Below are positions 23,765 to 31,378 of a DNA stretch of 34,181 nt, one piece after another. Within the stretch, counting starts at the first letter, position 1, and each line of letters starts with the position of its first letter. A program made the position numbers and the translations under genes. Under the pieces are notes generated by a model. It had not been told where the DNA came from. It was given only the letters and a program-made list of their open reading frames with translations, and did not search any database. The stretch covers positions 1-34,181 of the forward strand of contig CAJCCF010000025.1 in NCBI GenBank assembly GCA_903960845.1, in the 5' to 3' direction. This DNA comes from an uncultured Verrucomicrobiota bacterium (lineage in GTDB: Bacteria > Verrucomicrobiota > Verrucomicrobiia > Verrucomicrobiales > Verrucomicrobiaceae).

Positions 23765-24975
23765 ATCAGGCCATTCGGCCGGTTCCAGCGAATCTTTCCG
23801 AGCACGAGATCGCCTTTGAATCCGTGCTTCGGCAGCATCTCGCCATCAGTCACCCAGGACTCATCGGTGCTCACGTTCAGTGTCTGGAAATTGCCCATCA
23901 GCGGCACTTCATCCGCCTGATTCACACCATCACCATTCATCGGTAAAACAACACGCTCCGTCTCGCGAATCAGGCGCAGTGTTTTCAAGTCCACCTGCGC
24001 CATGAACAGCGGCGCGCGCCAGCGGATCACATTCACATTGCTCGCATCCTTTCGGGTATAGACCAGATGCAGCGCATCGCTATGCGGCAGCCAGTGCTGC
24101 TGGGTCGTACTCATTTCCAGCGGCGTGCCATCATCCCAGCACCAGGGCTGCTTCCCGGCAAAATCGAGCCCATCATCACTCGCCGCCACGTAACCGCGAT
24201 TGTCCTCGGCGCGCAGCGTCGCATAAAATTTCCCGCGATACCGCACCAGTGATGGCTCCAGAAGTCCGCGGCCAGCCGCATGCTTGATCTCGCGACCCAC
24301 TTGCTGAATCGCCAGCGTTTCACCATCAAACGAGCAACGCACTCCGACCGCTGAGCGGCTCGTTTCCTTCGCGCCAAAAGACATCACCATGGCGATGCTG
24401 CCATCCTCCAGCACCTCGCGTTGTCCGCAGTTGTTCGTGTAGATGAAAGCTCCTCGTGGATCTTCCCAGAGCAGACGCTTGCGCTCAGACCACGTACCGT
24501 CTTTGTAAACCGCATACACCGGGCAGCGCGGCGGCTGCTTGCGGTCAAACTTTGGTCCTTTGTAATAGACGTTGTGGCCCAGGGCCAGCACGCTGCCGCT
24601 CGGTGGATGATACTGCGGCACCACATCACACACCCCCTCATCGCCACGGCTGTCAGTGGTCGGCACCCGCCCCAGAGGCGGCACGGGCTGCGGTTCCGAC
24701 CAGGTCTTGCCGAGATCCCGTGATTCCATCCAGTGCACAGGCATGAAGAAATCCGAGCCGCGAATCTCCTGCATCGTCATGAACACCACGGGTCCACCCT
24801 TCCCCGGCATCAGACAGGGTCGCGGATGAAACCAGGACGGGCCGCTACCATCGCGCCCGCGCTTGAGCGTGATCTTGCTGATCGCCCCCACCAGCGGGAT
24901 CGCTGACTGCGCGGTGGCGGCATTCGCTGCGAAAAGACCCGCCGCTCCCTGTTGAATGAATCGACGGCGGTTCAT
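23761..24975 (-). CDS. Tat-exported sialidase/BNR-repeat-like protein
   Basis: This 404-residue protein has a twin-arginine signal (MNRRRFIQQGAAGLFAANAATA) and an exo-alpha-sialidase-like six-bladed propeller. A classic Asp box SRDLGKTW is at 85-92, and a weaker one (ASDDGLDF) lies further on. An arginine triad cannot be assigned with confidence, so it may hydrolyse another glycan or only bind one. Export in folded form through Tat fits other PVC sialidase-family proteins. The ThuA gene lies 19 bases upstream on the same strand. They are probably co-transcribed and may serve in carbohydrate use together. Confidence 0.8.
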   Translation of the reverse strand: MNRRRFIQQGAAGLFAANAATAQSAIPLVGAISKITLKRGRDGSGPSWFHPRPCLMPGKGGPVVFMTMQEIRGSDFFMPVHWMESRDLGKTWSEPQPVPPLGRVPTTDSRGDEGVCDVVPQYHPPSGSVLALGHNVYYKGPKFDRKQPPRCPVYAVYKDGTWSERKRLLWEDPRGAFIYTNNCGQREVLEDGSIAMVMSFGAKETSRSAVGVRCSFDGETLAIQQVGREIKHAAGRGLLEPSLVRYRGKFYATLRAEDNRGYVAASDDGLDFAGKQPWCWDDGTPLEMSTTQQHWLPHSDALHLVYTRKDASNVNVIRWRAPLFMAQVDLKTLRLIRETERVVLPMNGDGVNQADEVPLMGNFQTLNVSTDESWVTDGEMLPKHGFKGDLVLGKIRWNRPNGLI

Positions 24976-24994
24976 GATCGGAAACTCGAAAGGA

Positions 24995-25906
24995 TCACTT
25001 CGCCTTCTTCACCTTTTCAGGAAGACCCTGACCGGGCTTGGGATCCAAATTGGCGAGCAGATCAGCCTCCGTGACCACCGACTCAACACCTGCCGCCGGC
25101 ACGTCGATGTGCGCGGTCCAAAGGATGGCATTGAGCACCAGTTTGCGCTGATCGTTGTTGCCCCAGCCCTTGTGGTAATGACCACCGGTAAAACCAAAAC
25201 CGCGGCCGCCGCCATCGCGCTCAGCGGCCCATGCCACATGCTGCTTCTCCTTGTTCTTCACTGACTCGCGCACTGCGGGGTTGCCGCTGTGAGCGCCGTC
25301 AGGACGGCTCATCGTGGACTCAGGAGCCACGTCACTGAGAATCGGCGTCACGCCCTTCATGCCCTGGCGGAAGCGCATGAAGAAGTACCATTCATCATTG
25401 GTGCTGAAAGGCTTCACCCCACTGCTGATCGGGTGTGCCGGGAACTCCTTGAAATTGGCGTCCCAATGCGGGTTCACACTCCAGTTGATCTCAAAGGCGC
25501 CGCCCATCCAGTCGATGAACTCCTTGTTGCCCTTTTCAATCGTTGGCTCCACCGCGTAGTGCAGTGTCAGGAAGCCGCAACCGCGTTTCATCTCCTTGTC
25601 CAGCTGCTGAAGGCGATCCCCCTGCAGGGCCGGATGTCCGCCGCCGCCGTCCGAATAAATGACCACCGTGGCCGCCTGGGACAGCTCCTCCTGGGAGGGC
25701 CATTCGCCGTTGAGATGATGTTTGATTTCCATCTGGCCCGCCGCGCCCTGCTCCAGACACTTCCTCAGAAGCTGAATGCCCGCATTGTGCTCATGCTGGG
25801 CAGGGCCGTGAGAGGGCTTGCCCGCGATCATGACGATGAGTTTTTTGTCAGCAGCGGACAGCGTGCCGAGAAAGGCGAGAGCAAGAGTGAAGAGAAGTGG
25901 TTTCAT
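24995..25906 (-). CDS. Secreted ThuA-domain protein
   Basis: This 303-residue protein starts with a signal peptide (cleavage near LSA|A at about 18). It continues with a ThuA (trehalose-utilisation) class I glutamine amidotransferase-like fold: KLIVMIAGKPSHGPAQHEH, VVIYSDGGGGHP, FLTLHYAVE and GRGFGFTGGHYHKGWGNN. ThuA-like domains occur widely in secreted PVC proteins and are linked to sugar metabolism, but their chemistry is mostly unproven. The catalytic triad of true amidotransferases cannot be seen. The C-terminal 40 residues are charged. It leads the sialidase-like gene by 19 bases and follows the YndJ-like gene by 52 bases on the same strand. Confidence 0.86.
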   Translation of the reverse strand: MKPLLFTLALAFLGTLSAADKKLIVMIAGKPSHGPAQHEHNAGIQLLRKCLEQGAAGQMEIKHHLNGEWPSQEELSQAATVVIYSDGGGGHPALQGDRLQQLDKEMKRGCGFLTLHYAVEPTIEKGNKEFIDWMGGAFEINWSVNPHWDANFKEFPAHPISSGVKPFSTNDEWYFFMRFRQGMKGVTPILSDVAPESTMSRPDGAHSGNPAVRESVKNKEKQHVAWAAERDGGGRGFGFTGGHYHKGWGNNDQRKLVLNAILWTAHIDVPAAGVESVVTEADLLANLDPKPGQGLPEKVKKAK

Positions 25907-25958
25907 AAAGGATTGAGACTGGCAGGGTGACTCAAACGCACAGCCTTTGGAAGCCTTT

Positions 25959-26867
25959 TCACCGCTTCACACTTCTCCACCCCAGAATCCCGCAGAGGCC
26001 AAAGCCAAAGACATTCAGTGAGCCATGGATCATCCACATCTGCGGCATGGTCAGCGCCGCCCATGGCAGCAGATGGCGCAGACCAAAACCGAGCGCGAGA
26101 ATCATGGCCGCCATCGAAGCCACGCCTGAAACTGCAAACAGCAACCGATGCGGCCACAGGAGTCCTGCCCGGCAAGCTTGACGCAGTTGCAGTCCCGCCA
26201 CCACCAGACTGCCGAGCACGAGCAAGGCCACACCCATCGGCTCCACCCAGGGCAACCATCCAAAGTGAGTGCAGGTGATCCCCACCGCCACCAGCGGCAC
26301 GCCGGCCAGAATCGCCCCGCATGAAAACCGCGACCAGCCGCCGGGACGGCTCTGCCCATGCAATCCCGCGATAAGCGGCAGGGTGAAACCTGCGTGATGA
26401 AAATGCGCCGCAGTCAGCAGCACGATGAGTGGATCAAAACCAAATGGCGTCCAGTTTCCCCGATGCGCCACCAGCCATGCCGCGCCGATGGCCGGGAATA
26501 CCCGCGACGCCAGCACACAGATCTGCCCAAGTGACAGCGAACCTCTAACTTCGCGCACCGCATCAAAGGCTGCGAGCAGTCGCACCGCCAGCCACGGCAA
26601 GGCCAGCGCAGACGTGCTCATGGTCGGTTTCCAGCAAAACGAAAGCCCGAGCATGATCGCCGCCGCCATTGAAGCCAGTTCATGCTCTCCCGCCAGTGCA
26701 GGCGCAGCCACCAGCCGCCGGGATAGCGGCATCAGAACCAGTGGCGAAAACATCAGCAGCAATACAATCCAGGACTCGCTCCCCTGATCGAGTTGCATCA
26801 GCGCCACGAAAGCCAGCCAGAGTGCCGCACCTAGAATTTTCAGGGAGAGTTCAAGTTTCAAAATCAC
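25959..26867 (-). CDS. YndJ-like integral membrane protein
   Basis: This 302-residue protein is almost entirely hydrophobic, with about eight to nine membrane segments. The stretch LTAAHFHHAGFTLPLIAGL closely resembles the His-rich signature of Bacillus YndJ, and the end HGSLNVFGFGLCGILGW also fits. Function is unknown. The start is GTG at 26867 (ILKLELSLK follows), overlapping the stop of the DUF1990 gene by 4 bases (GTGA), so the two are translationally coupled. YndJ and DUF1990 are found adjacent or fused in other bacteria, which supports both calls. Confidence 0.8.
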   Translation of the reverse strand: MILKLELSLKILGAALWLAFVALMQLDQGSESWIVLLLMFSPLVLMPLSRRLVAAPALAGEHELASMAAAIMLGLSFCWKPTMSTSALALPWLAVRLLAAFDAVREVRGSLSLGQICVLASRVFPAIGAAWLVAHRGNWTPFGFDPLIVLLTAAHFHHAGFTLPLIAGLHGQSRPGGWSRFSCGAILAGVPLVAVGITCTHFGWLPWVEPMGVALLVLGSLVVAGLQLRQACRAGLLWPHRLLFAVSGVASMAAMILALGFGLRHLLPWAALTMPQMWMIHGSLNVFGFGLCGILGWRSVKR

Positions 26868-27436
26868 ATCCAGGGTTCAGGGTTCGCCACCGCAGTCACC
26901 ATCCTGTTTTGCGAGTCCCTCACAAACCGGCACTGCCACCAGCGCGCCAGAGGAAAACCCATCCAGGCTAGCCAGTGCCGGGGCCGCGAGAAAGCGCGGA
27001 TCACATACCAAACCGATCCATCGGGATGCCGCTCGATCACAAACTGCTCCTCACCGCACTCCGCATGCTCAGGCAGAGTGCCATAGACAAACCCATGACG
27101 TTGATCGCTGTCGCAGCGGCGCAGGATGCGGCACGGATTCACCCACCACAGGCCGCCAATGCGCGTCACCATCGCCACGATCACACCCGGCGTTTGCGGC
27201 GATCCGGCGGGGTGCACCATCGCCCACGGCGGAAACATGATCCACGAATCCAGCGCAGCACAGGCCGCATGGTGCACAGCTTCACCATGGCCCAGCCTAA
27301 CCAAATGCACATCCGCGATGAATCCCGGCTGTCCGGCTTTTTGCAAAGACCTCGACTCATAACTCAGCGGTTCATTCTGCCACGCACGCAGCCATTCGAT
27401 CACAAGCAGTTCTCCGGGACGTTTCAGCAGCAGCAT
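26864..27436 (-). CDS. DUF1990 family protein
   Basis: This is a 190-residue DUF1990 protein. The C-terminal part is the clearest: YGTLPEHAECGEEQFVIERHPDGSVWYVIRAFSRPRHWLAWMGFPLARWWQ. The N-terminal LSYESRSLQK also fits the family. The frame is open upstream to GTG 27577, but ATG 27436 (MLLLKRPGELLVIEW) begins the homologous part, and the upstream residues show no likeness. The fold is believed to be a lipid- or small-ligand-binding one; no activity is established. It is coupled to the YndJ-like membrane protein by a 4-base overlap. Confidence 0.78.
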   Translation of the reverse strand: MLLLKRPGELLVIEWLRAWQNEPLSYESRSLQKAGQPGFIADVHLVRLGHGEAVHHAACAALDSWIMFPPWAMVHPAGSPQTPGVIVAMVTRIGGLWWVNPCRILRRCDSDQRHGFVYGTLPEHAECGEEQFVIERHPDGSVWYVIRAFSRPRHWLAWMGFPLARWWQCRFVRDSQNRMVTAVANPEPWM

Positions 27437-27621
27437 GGCAGAAATTACCGATTCCAAGCCAGCGCGCAAAAGCAGATTTGGCTCATGCAGAGCGCGGACT
27501 TCAGTCTCGGCACGGTGTTGAGAGTTTACTGTTGAGCGCCTGAAACGAAAACCGTTCGAGCCACCACAAGCTCTCACCTCTCATCCACGAACACTCGGCT
27601 CGGGTTTGCTATTCACCGACA

Positions 27622-27639
27622 GCGGGCAGGAGTGCCCGC
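27622..27639. repeat. GC-rich inverted repeat
   Basis: GCGGGCA (27622-27628) and TGCCCGC (27633-27639) pair perfectly around GGAG. The hairpin sits just ahead of the 96-base repeats in the same non-coding stretch and may be another dispersed element of this genome. Confidence 0.5.
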
Positions 27640-27676
27640 GCTCCCTTCAAAAAGCCGCAGCGGAAAAACTGCACCC

Positions 27677-27772
27677 CATCCTCGAGCAAGACGCTGATGG
27701 TAGGGCGGTGATCCTCATCCGCCGCTCGGGGACGGCGCTTGGAGGACCAAGCGCCCTACCTAACGGTGCGCC
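27677..27772. repeat. Structured intergenic repeat, copy 1
   Basis: This 96-base unit is a direct repeat of 27862-27958, with seven substitutions and one indel by hand alignment. It has an outer inverted pair GGTAGGGC/GCCCTACC, an imperfect first inner hairpin GGCGG..CCGCC and a perfect second inner hairpin GGCGCTTGG/CCAAGCGCC around AGGA. Together they could fold as a three-way junction in RNA or single-stranded DNA. It has no coding capacity and resembles a REP- or MITE-like element. Confidence 0.75.
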
Positions 27773-27861
27773 CCCTCGGAGCGCGCGTATGGCGCAGCCT
27801 ACTCGCCAGGAATCTGCCGGCGGAGATGCGGCCTGCGGAACACACGAAAGACACGGAATAG

Positions 27862-27958
27862 CATCCTCGAACAAGACGCTGATGGTAGGGCGGATGATCC
27901 TCATCCGCCGCTCAGGGACGACGTTTGGAGGACCAAGTGCCCTACCCAACGGCGCGCC
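27862..27958. repeat. Structured intergenic repeat, copy 2
   Basis: This 97-base unit is the second direct copy of 27677-27772, 89 bases downstream of it. Its first inner hairpin is perfect (GGCGGATGA/TCATCCGCC around TCC). The second inner stem keeps pairing mostly through G-U wobbles. It ends 20 bases before the stop of the thioredoxin-like gene, so it may be transcribed as that gene's 3' end. Confidence 0.75.
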
Positions 27959-27978
27959 TTCGCAGGGCACCGGAACTT

Positions 27979-28488
27979 CTACTTCGCCAGCAGAGCCTCC
28001 ACCTGGGCCTCCAGGCCGCTGCGCGCGTTGGTGGTGACCAGTTTGCCTTCCTTGTCCACCAGCCACATCGCCGGAACGCTGCGGACTCCGAAGTGCGTGG
28101 AAATTTTATTCTCCCAGCCCTTGCCGTCGAAATACTGCGGCCAGGTCATGTCTTTCTCTTTGATGAATTTCGTCAAGGCTCCCCTGTCCTGATCGAGTGA
28201 GATCCCGATGATCTCAAAACCTTTGTCATGAAGTTTTTTGTAGGTTGCCACGACGTTTGGCACTTCAGCCACACAAGGCGGGCACCAGGTGGCCCAGAAG
28301 TCGATGAGGACGACCTTGCCCTTCATCGTGCTGAGATCGACCTTGCCGCCTTTGACGGCATTGAATTTGAGCACCACGGGCTCACCCACGGCGGGAGCCG
28401 CTCCTTTTTTGTCCGCCGCAAATCCGGGGATCGAGAGTAGAAAAGCAGCGATGCAGACAGTCAGGCTGGAGGATCTTTTGTTTTTCAT
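27979..28488 (-). CDS. TlpA/ResA-like thiol-disulfide oxidoreductase
   Basis: This 169-residue exported thioredoxin-fold protein has a signal peptide (about 1-25, cleavage near GFA|A) and the AhpC-TSA/TlpA core VVLIDFWATWCPPCVAEVP. The redox pair is C69/C72 in a CPPC motif. The cis-proline loop is SVPAMWLVD. Proteins of this type reduce disulfides outside the cytoplasm, for example during cytochrome c maturation, though CPPC alone does not fix the partner. The frame runs back to 28668, but ATG 28488 gives a proper signal peptide. The 3' side carries the second structured repeat. It is divergent from the HAD gene. Confidence 0.88.
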   Translation of the reverse strand: MKNKRSSSLTVCIAAFLLSIPGFAADKKGAAPAVGEPVVLKFNAVKGGKVDLSTMKGKVVLIDFWATWCPPCVAEVPNVVATYKKLHDKGFEIIGISLDQDRGALTKFIKEKDMTWPQYFDGKGWENKISTHFGVRSVPAMWLVDKEGKLVTTNARSGLEAQVEALLAK

Positions 28489-28825
28489 GGAGGTGAGTTT
28501 AGTGACGGCCGGGAGAACTTGGCAAGTGTGTAATTGCGTATCCGTCAGGCTGCCCCGTTGCTCCAGACTGATCGCCCACAGAACACACAGAAGACTCTGA
28601 AAAAGACGCGCGATCGCCATGCTCAACCCTTGGACTGGACGATTCTGGGAAGCACCATCACCCAACACCTTTGCAGGCCATCGCCCGCGTGAGCATTTCC
28701 TACCATCTGACCGAATGTCCTACGGCTTTGCCAGCAGCACACCCCAGCAAACGACTGATCCCAGGCCGCTGCGCAAAAGCAGATTCCTTTTTGCTCAGGA
28801 TTCACTGGCTCTCCATAGTGGGCGA
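28489..28825. other. Divergent intergenic region, no gene seen
   Basis: These 337 bases separate the thioredoxin-like gene (minus) from the HAD gene (plus) and must carry both promoters. Both genes have open frames extending into it, but their homology begins at 28488 and 28826 respectively. I see no strong inverted repeat or recognisable promoter. Confidence 0.45.
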
Positions 28826-29482
28826 ATGCCCCCACCCATTCGCGCAGTCATTTTTGATTTCGACGGTCTCGTCGTCGATACCGAGAGCACCGGTTATCTC
28901 ACCTGGAAGGAGATCTTTGATGAGCATGGGCATCACCTGCCCATTGAGCGCTATGCGCAGGTGGTGGGCTCGGGCTTCAATGTGAGCTATGATCCGCGCC
29001 GTGATCTGGAGCAGCTCACGGGACTGGATTTTGACTGGGATGAGCGCGAGGTGCGACGCCGGGACCGCGAGCATTCGCTGCGTCATTCCCTGACCGCGCT
29101 GCCAGGTGTGGTGGATCTGCTCGTGGAGGCGGCCGCTCTGACGCTGCGCACGGCGATCGCCAGCAGCAGCCCGCGTTCATGGATCGATTCGTGGATGGAG
29201 CAACTCAGTCTGGGCGATCACTTTCATCACATCTCCACGGTCGACGACACGGGCCGGGTAAAACCTGATCCGAGCATCTTTCTCCATGCGGCTGAGAGCA
29301 TGGGCGTCTCGCCTGATGAAGTGGTCATCTTTGAGGACTCGCTCAATGGCCTGCGTGCCGCGCAGGCGGCGGGCATGCGCTGCATCGTGGCTCCCGGTCC
29401 CATGACCCGGCATCTCGATTTCACCGGCGCCTGGAAGCAGGTGAGTTCATTGACGGAAGTGTCGCTCCGCGACTTCATGTAG
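28826..29482 (+). CDS. HAD-superfamily hydrolase, beta-phosphoglucomutase-like
   Basis: This 218-residue cytoplasmic phosphatase or mutase has all four HAD motifs: DFDGLVVDTE with nucleophile D11 and acid/base D13, IASSS, VKPDPSIF with the lysine, and FEDSLNGL with the metal aspartate. A helical cap sits between motifs I and II, as in subfamily IA. The substrate cannot be told; sugar phosphates are usual. The frame is open back to 28619, but the ATG at 28826 (MPPPIRAVIFDFDG) is six residues before motif I, as usual for the family. The DUF2851 gene starts 52 bases downstream on the same strand. Confidence 0.9.
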   Translation: MPPPIRAVIFDFDGLVVDTESTGYLTWKEIFDEHGHHLPIERYAQVVGSGFNVSYDPRRDLEQLTGLDFDWDEREVRRRDREHSLRHSLTALPGVVDLLVEAAALTLRTAIASSSPRSWIDSWMEQLSLGDHFHHISTVDDTGRVKPDPSIFLHAAESMGVSPDEVVIFEDSLNGLRAAQAAGMRCIVAPGPMTRHLDFTGAWKQVSSLTEVSLRDFM

Positions 29483-29534
29483 CCACCACGCCTTTATCCA
29501 TGGGTCCTTGCAGCCAAACTTGCCGCTCATCGTC

Positions 29535-30941
29535 ATGACTCCCCTGCCCCTCGCCGACCGCTACGCGCGCTTCCGGGACGCTGTGTTTTCCGGACTGGAG
29601 GAGACACCACCGCTGCCGGACTTTGAGCAGCCGATGACCGAGCTGGATCTGCAGAGTCTCTGGTTTGCCGGGGCCTATGGCACAGAGTTCACCAGCAGCG
29701 CTGGCAAGGTCGTGCGCGTGGTGGATTTCGGCGTGTGGAACTCCAGCGCCGGCCCGGACTTCACCGAGTGCAGCGTGCAGGTGGATGGTGTCACCCTGCG
29801 TGGAGACATCGAACTGGACACCGATGCCCGCGACTGGGAGCGCCATGGTCACGGCTCCAATCCCGACTATGCCCGGGTGGTCCTGCATCTGTTTCTGCGC
29901 GCGCCGGACCAGAGTTTTTTCACCCGCACCCTGGAGCACAAGGAGGTGGCACAAGTGCAGATCAGTCCGGCCATGCTGGCACAGGATGCCAGGCCGAACC
30001 GCAACCTCGCCGCAGCGCGTCTTGGCCGGTGCTCGCAGCCGCTGCGGGATATGGAGGAAGCGCAGGTGCAGTCCATGCTTGAGTCCGCCGCGCAGTATCG
30101 ACTGGAACGGAAATCCCGGCGCCTGCACCGCTCCGTGGCCGCGCATGGTCGTGAACAGGCCGTGTTTCAAGCCCTGGCCCAGACGCTAGGCTACCGGAAT
30201 AACCAAAATGCCTTTCTCCTGATCAGTCAGCGCCTGCCGGTGAAGCGATTGAGGAAGCTCCCGCAATCGAAACGTGAAGCCCTGCTTTTTGGCATCAGCG
30301 GTTTTTTGGAGAAGGTGCGCTTTGAAGACACCGAACCTGCCACGCGCAGCTACCTGCACCAGATCTGGCATGAATGGTGGCGACTGCGGGCGGACTGCCA
30401 GCGGTGGCTCACCGCCGCGCAACTCCCGCACTGGAAGCTCGCCGCCACCCGCCCGGGCAATCATCCCCAGCGCCGGCTCGGCGCCCTAACCGCCATGCTC
30501 GCGGTCTGGGATCGCGTCTCCGCTCCGCTCATGGACGCCGGACGCTGGAGCCAGACCGCCTGGAAAGAGAGTCTCATGAGTCTGCAGCACGAATATTGGA
30601 GCACGCACTACACCCTGCTCGCCGAACCCTCGGCCAAACCGCTGGCCCTCATCGGCGAGACACGCGTGCAGGAGATGCTGGCCAATGTCGCCTACCCGCT
30701 GCTCATGCCCGAGCGCACCCGCCTCTGGGCCGAGTATCTGGAACTGCCGGCCATGCTGGATAACCAAAAGCTTCGTCGGGCAGTTCTCCGGCTTTTTGGT
30801 GACAGCCCGCGCGGCGGAGCCTTTCAAAAGAAACTCCATCACCAGCAGGGCCTGCTGCAATTGTATGAAGACTTCTGCCTGGAGGATGAGAGCGCCTGCT
30901 CGGGCTGCCCCTTCCCTGAGCGGCTCAAAGAGTGGCACTAA
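29535..30941 (+). CDS. DUF2851 family protein
   Basis: This 468-residue protein has the DUF2851 pattern: ELDLQSLWFAGAYG near the N-terminus, VVDFGVWNSSAGPDFTECSVQVDG, GDIELDTDARDWERHGHGSNPDYARVVLHLFL and SYLHQIWHEWWRLR further on. The GPDF..GDIE..DW..H sequence has conserved acids and histidines of the sort seen in nuclease-like folds, but no activity is established. The C-terminus carries a CSGCPFP cysteine pair. TTG 29508 is in frame, but ATG 29535 is preferred. It is probably transcribed with the upstream HAD gene. Confidence 0.82.
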   Translation: MTPLPLADRYARFRDAVFSGLEETPPLPDFEQPMTELDLQSLWFAGAYGTEFTSSAGKVVRVVDFGVWNSSAGPDFTECSVQVDGVTLRGDIELDTDARDWERHGHGSNPDYARVVLHLFLRAPDQSFFTRTLEHKEVAQVQISPAMLAQDARPNRNLAAARLGRCSQPLRDMEEAQVQSMLESAAQYRLERKSRRLHRSVAAHGREQAVFQALAQTLGYRNNQNAFLLISQRLPVKRLRKLPQSKREALLFGISGFLEKVRFEDTEPATRSYLHQIWHEWWRLRADCQRWLTAAQLPHWKLAATRPGNHPQRRLGALTAMLAVWDRVSAPLMDAGRWSQTAWKESLMSLQHEYWSTHYTLLAEPSAKPLALIGETRVQEMLANVAYPLLMPERTRLWAEYLELPAMLDNQKLRRAVLRLFGDSPRGGAFQKKLHHQQGLLQLYEDFCLEDESACSGCPFPERLKEWH

Positions 30942-31160
30942 GACAGGCCACCCGCCCTCGACGGCAATGAGGCCCTTCAATCTAAAAACCGGAGTTGCGA
31001 GTTCATGGGTTGAGCGCTGAGTGCTTCAAACTCAACTCCTTGAGTCTTCCGGATTCATTCACTCAACAAGAAATGCTCAACCATCTGCAAATGTGACAAA
31101 AAAAAGTCTGTGCTGGACGGGGGGAACAGTTTATTCGTACCTTTACCTTTTCCACGGCCC

Positions 31161-31325
31161 ATGCGTCTGCTTTCCAAAATCCTCTGGTTCCTTGCTTTCC
31201 TGACCGCCACTTTTGCGTGGATGGTGCTTTTTGAGCACGGCTTCACGGTGGACGGTTTTAGCAAAGGCGTACGCGAAGAGTGGCACGCCCTGACCTCCAT
31301 GATCTCAGGCAGTCCCCGCAAATAA
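31161..31325 (+). CDS. Small single-pass membrane protein
   Basis: This 54-residue protein begins MRLLSKILWFLAFLTATFAW, one predicted membrane helix (about 5-24). A short soluble tail FEHGFTVDGFSKGVREEWH follows, ending in SPRK. It is not a family I recognise. A GTG further upstream (31110) would add 17 residues with no membrane role, so ATG 31161 is chosen. It lies 53 bases before the large TPR gene, on the same strand, which suggests joint expression. The length and helix-with-positive-start layout support a real gene, but homology was not testable here. Confidence 0.55.
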   Translation: MRLLSKILWFLAFLTATFAWMVLFEHGFTVDGFSKGVREEWHALTSMISGSPRK

Positions 31326-31378
31326 GATAGCCAAACGGTAATCATCCTCTCAGCAATTCAGATCCCCCAACACGCACC

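Larger units (their letters stand above)
27437..27978. other. Non-coding region with repeats between DUF1990 and thioredoxin genes
   Basis: This 542-base stretch holds no recognisable gene. It contains a GC-rich hairpin (27622-27639) and two copies of a 96-97 base structured repeat (27677-27772 and 27862-27958), which are listed separately. The promoter of the DUF1990/YndJ pair should lie near 27440-27600. The short open frames through the repeats are not credible genes. Confidence 0.6.

Noticed and set aside
27677-27958. CRISPR array
   Set aside because: Only two long units of 96-97 bases with internal hairpins and one 89-base gap; no regular spacers and no cas genes.
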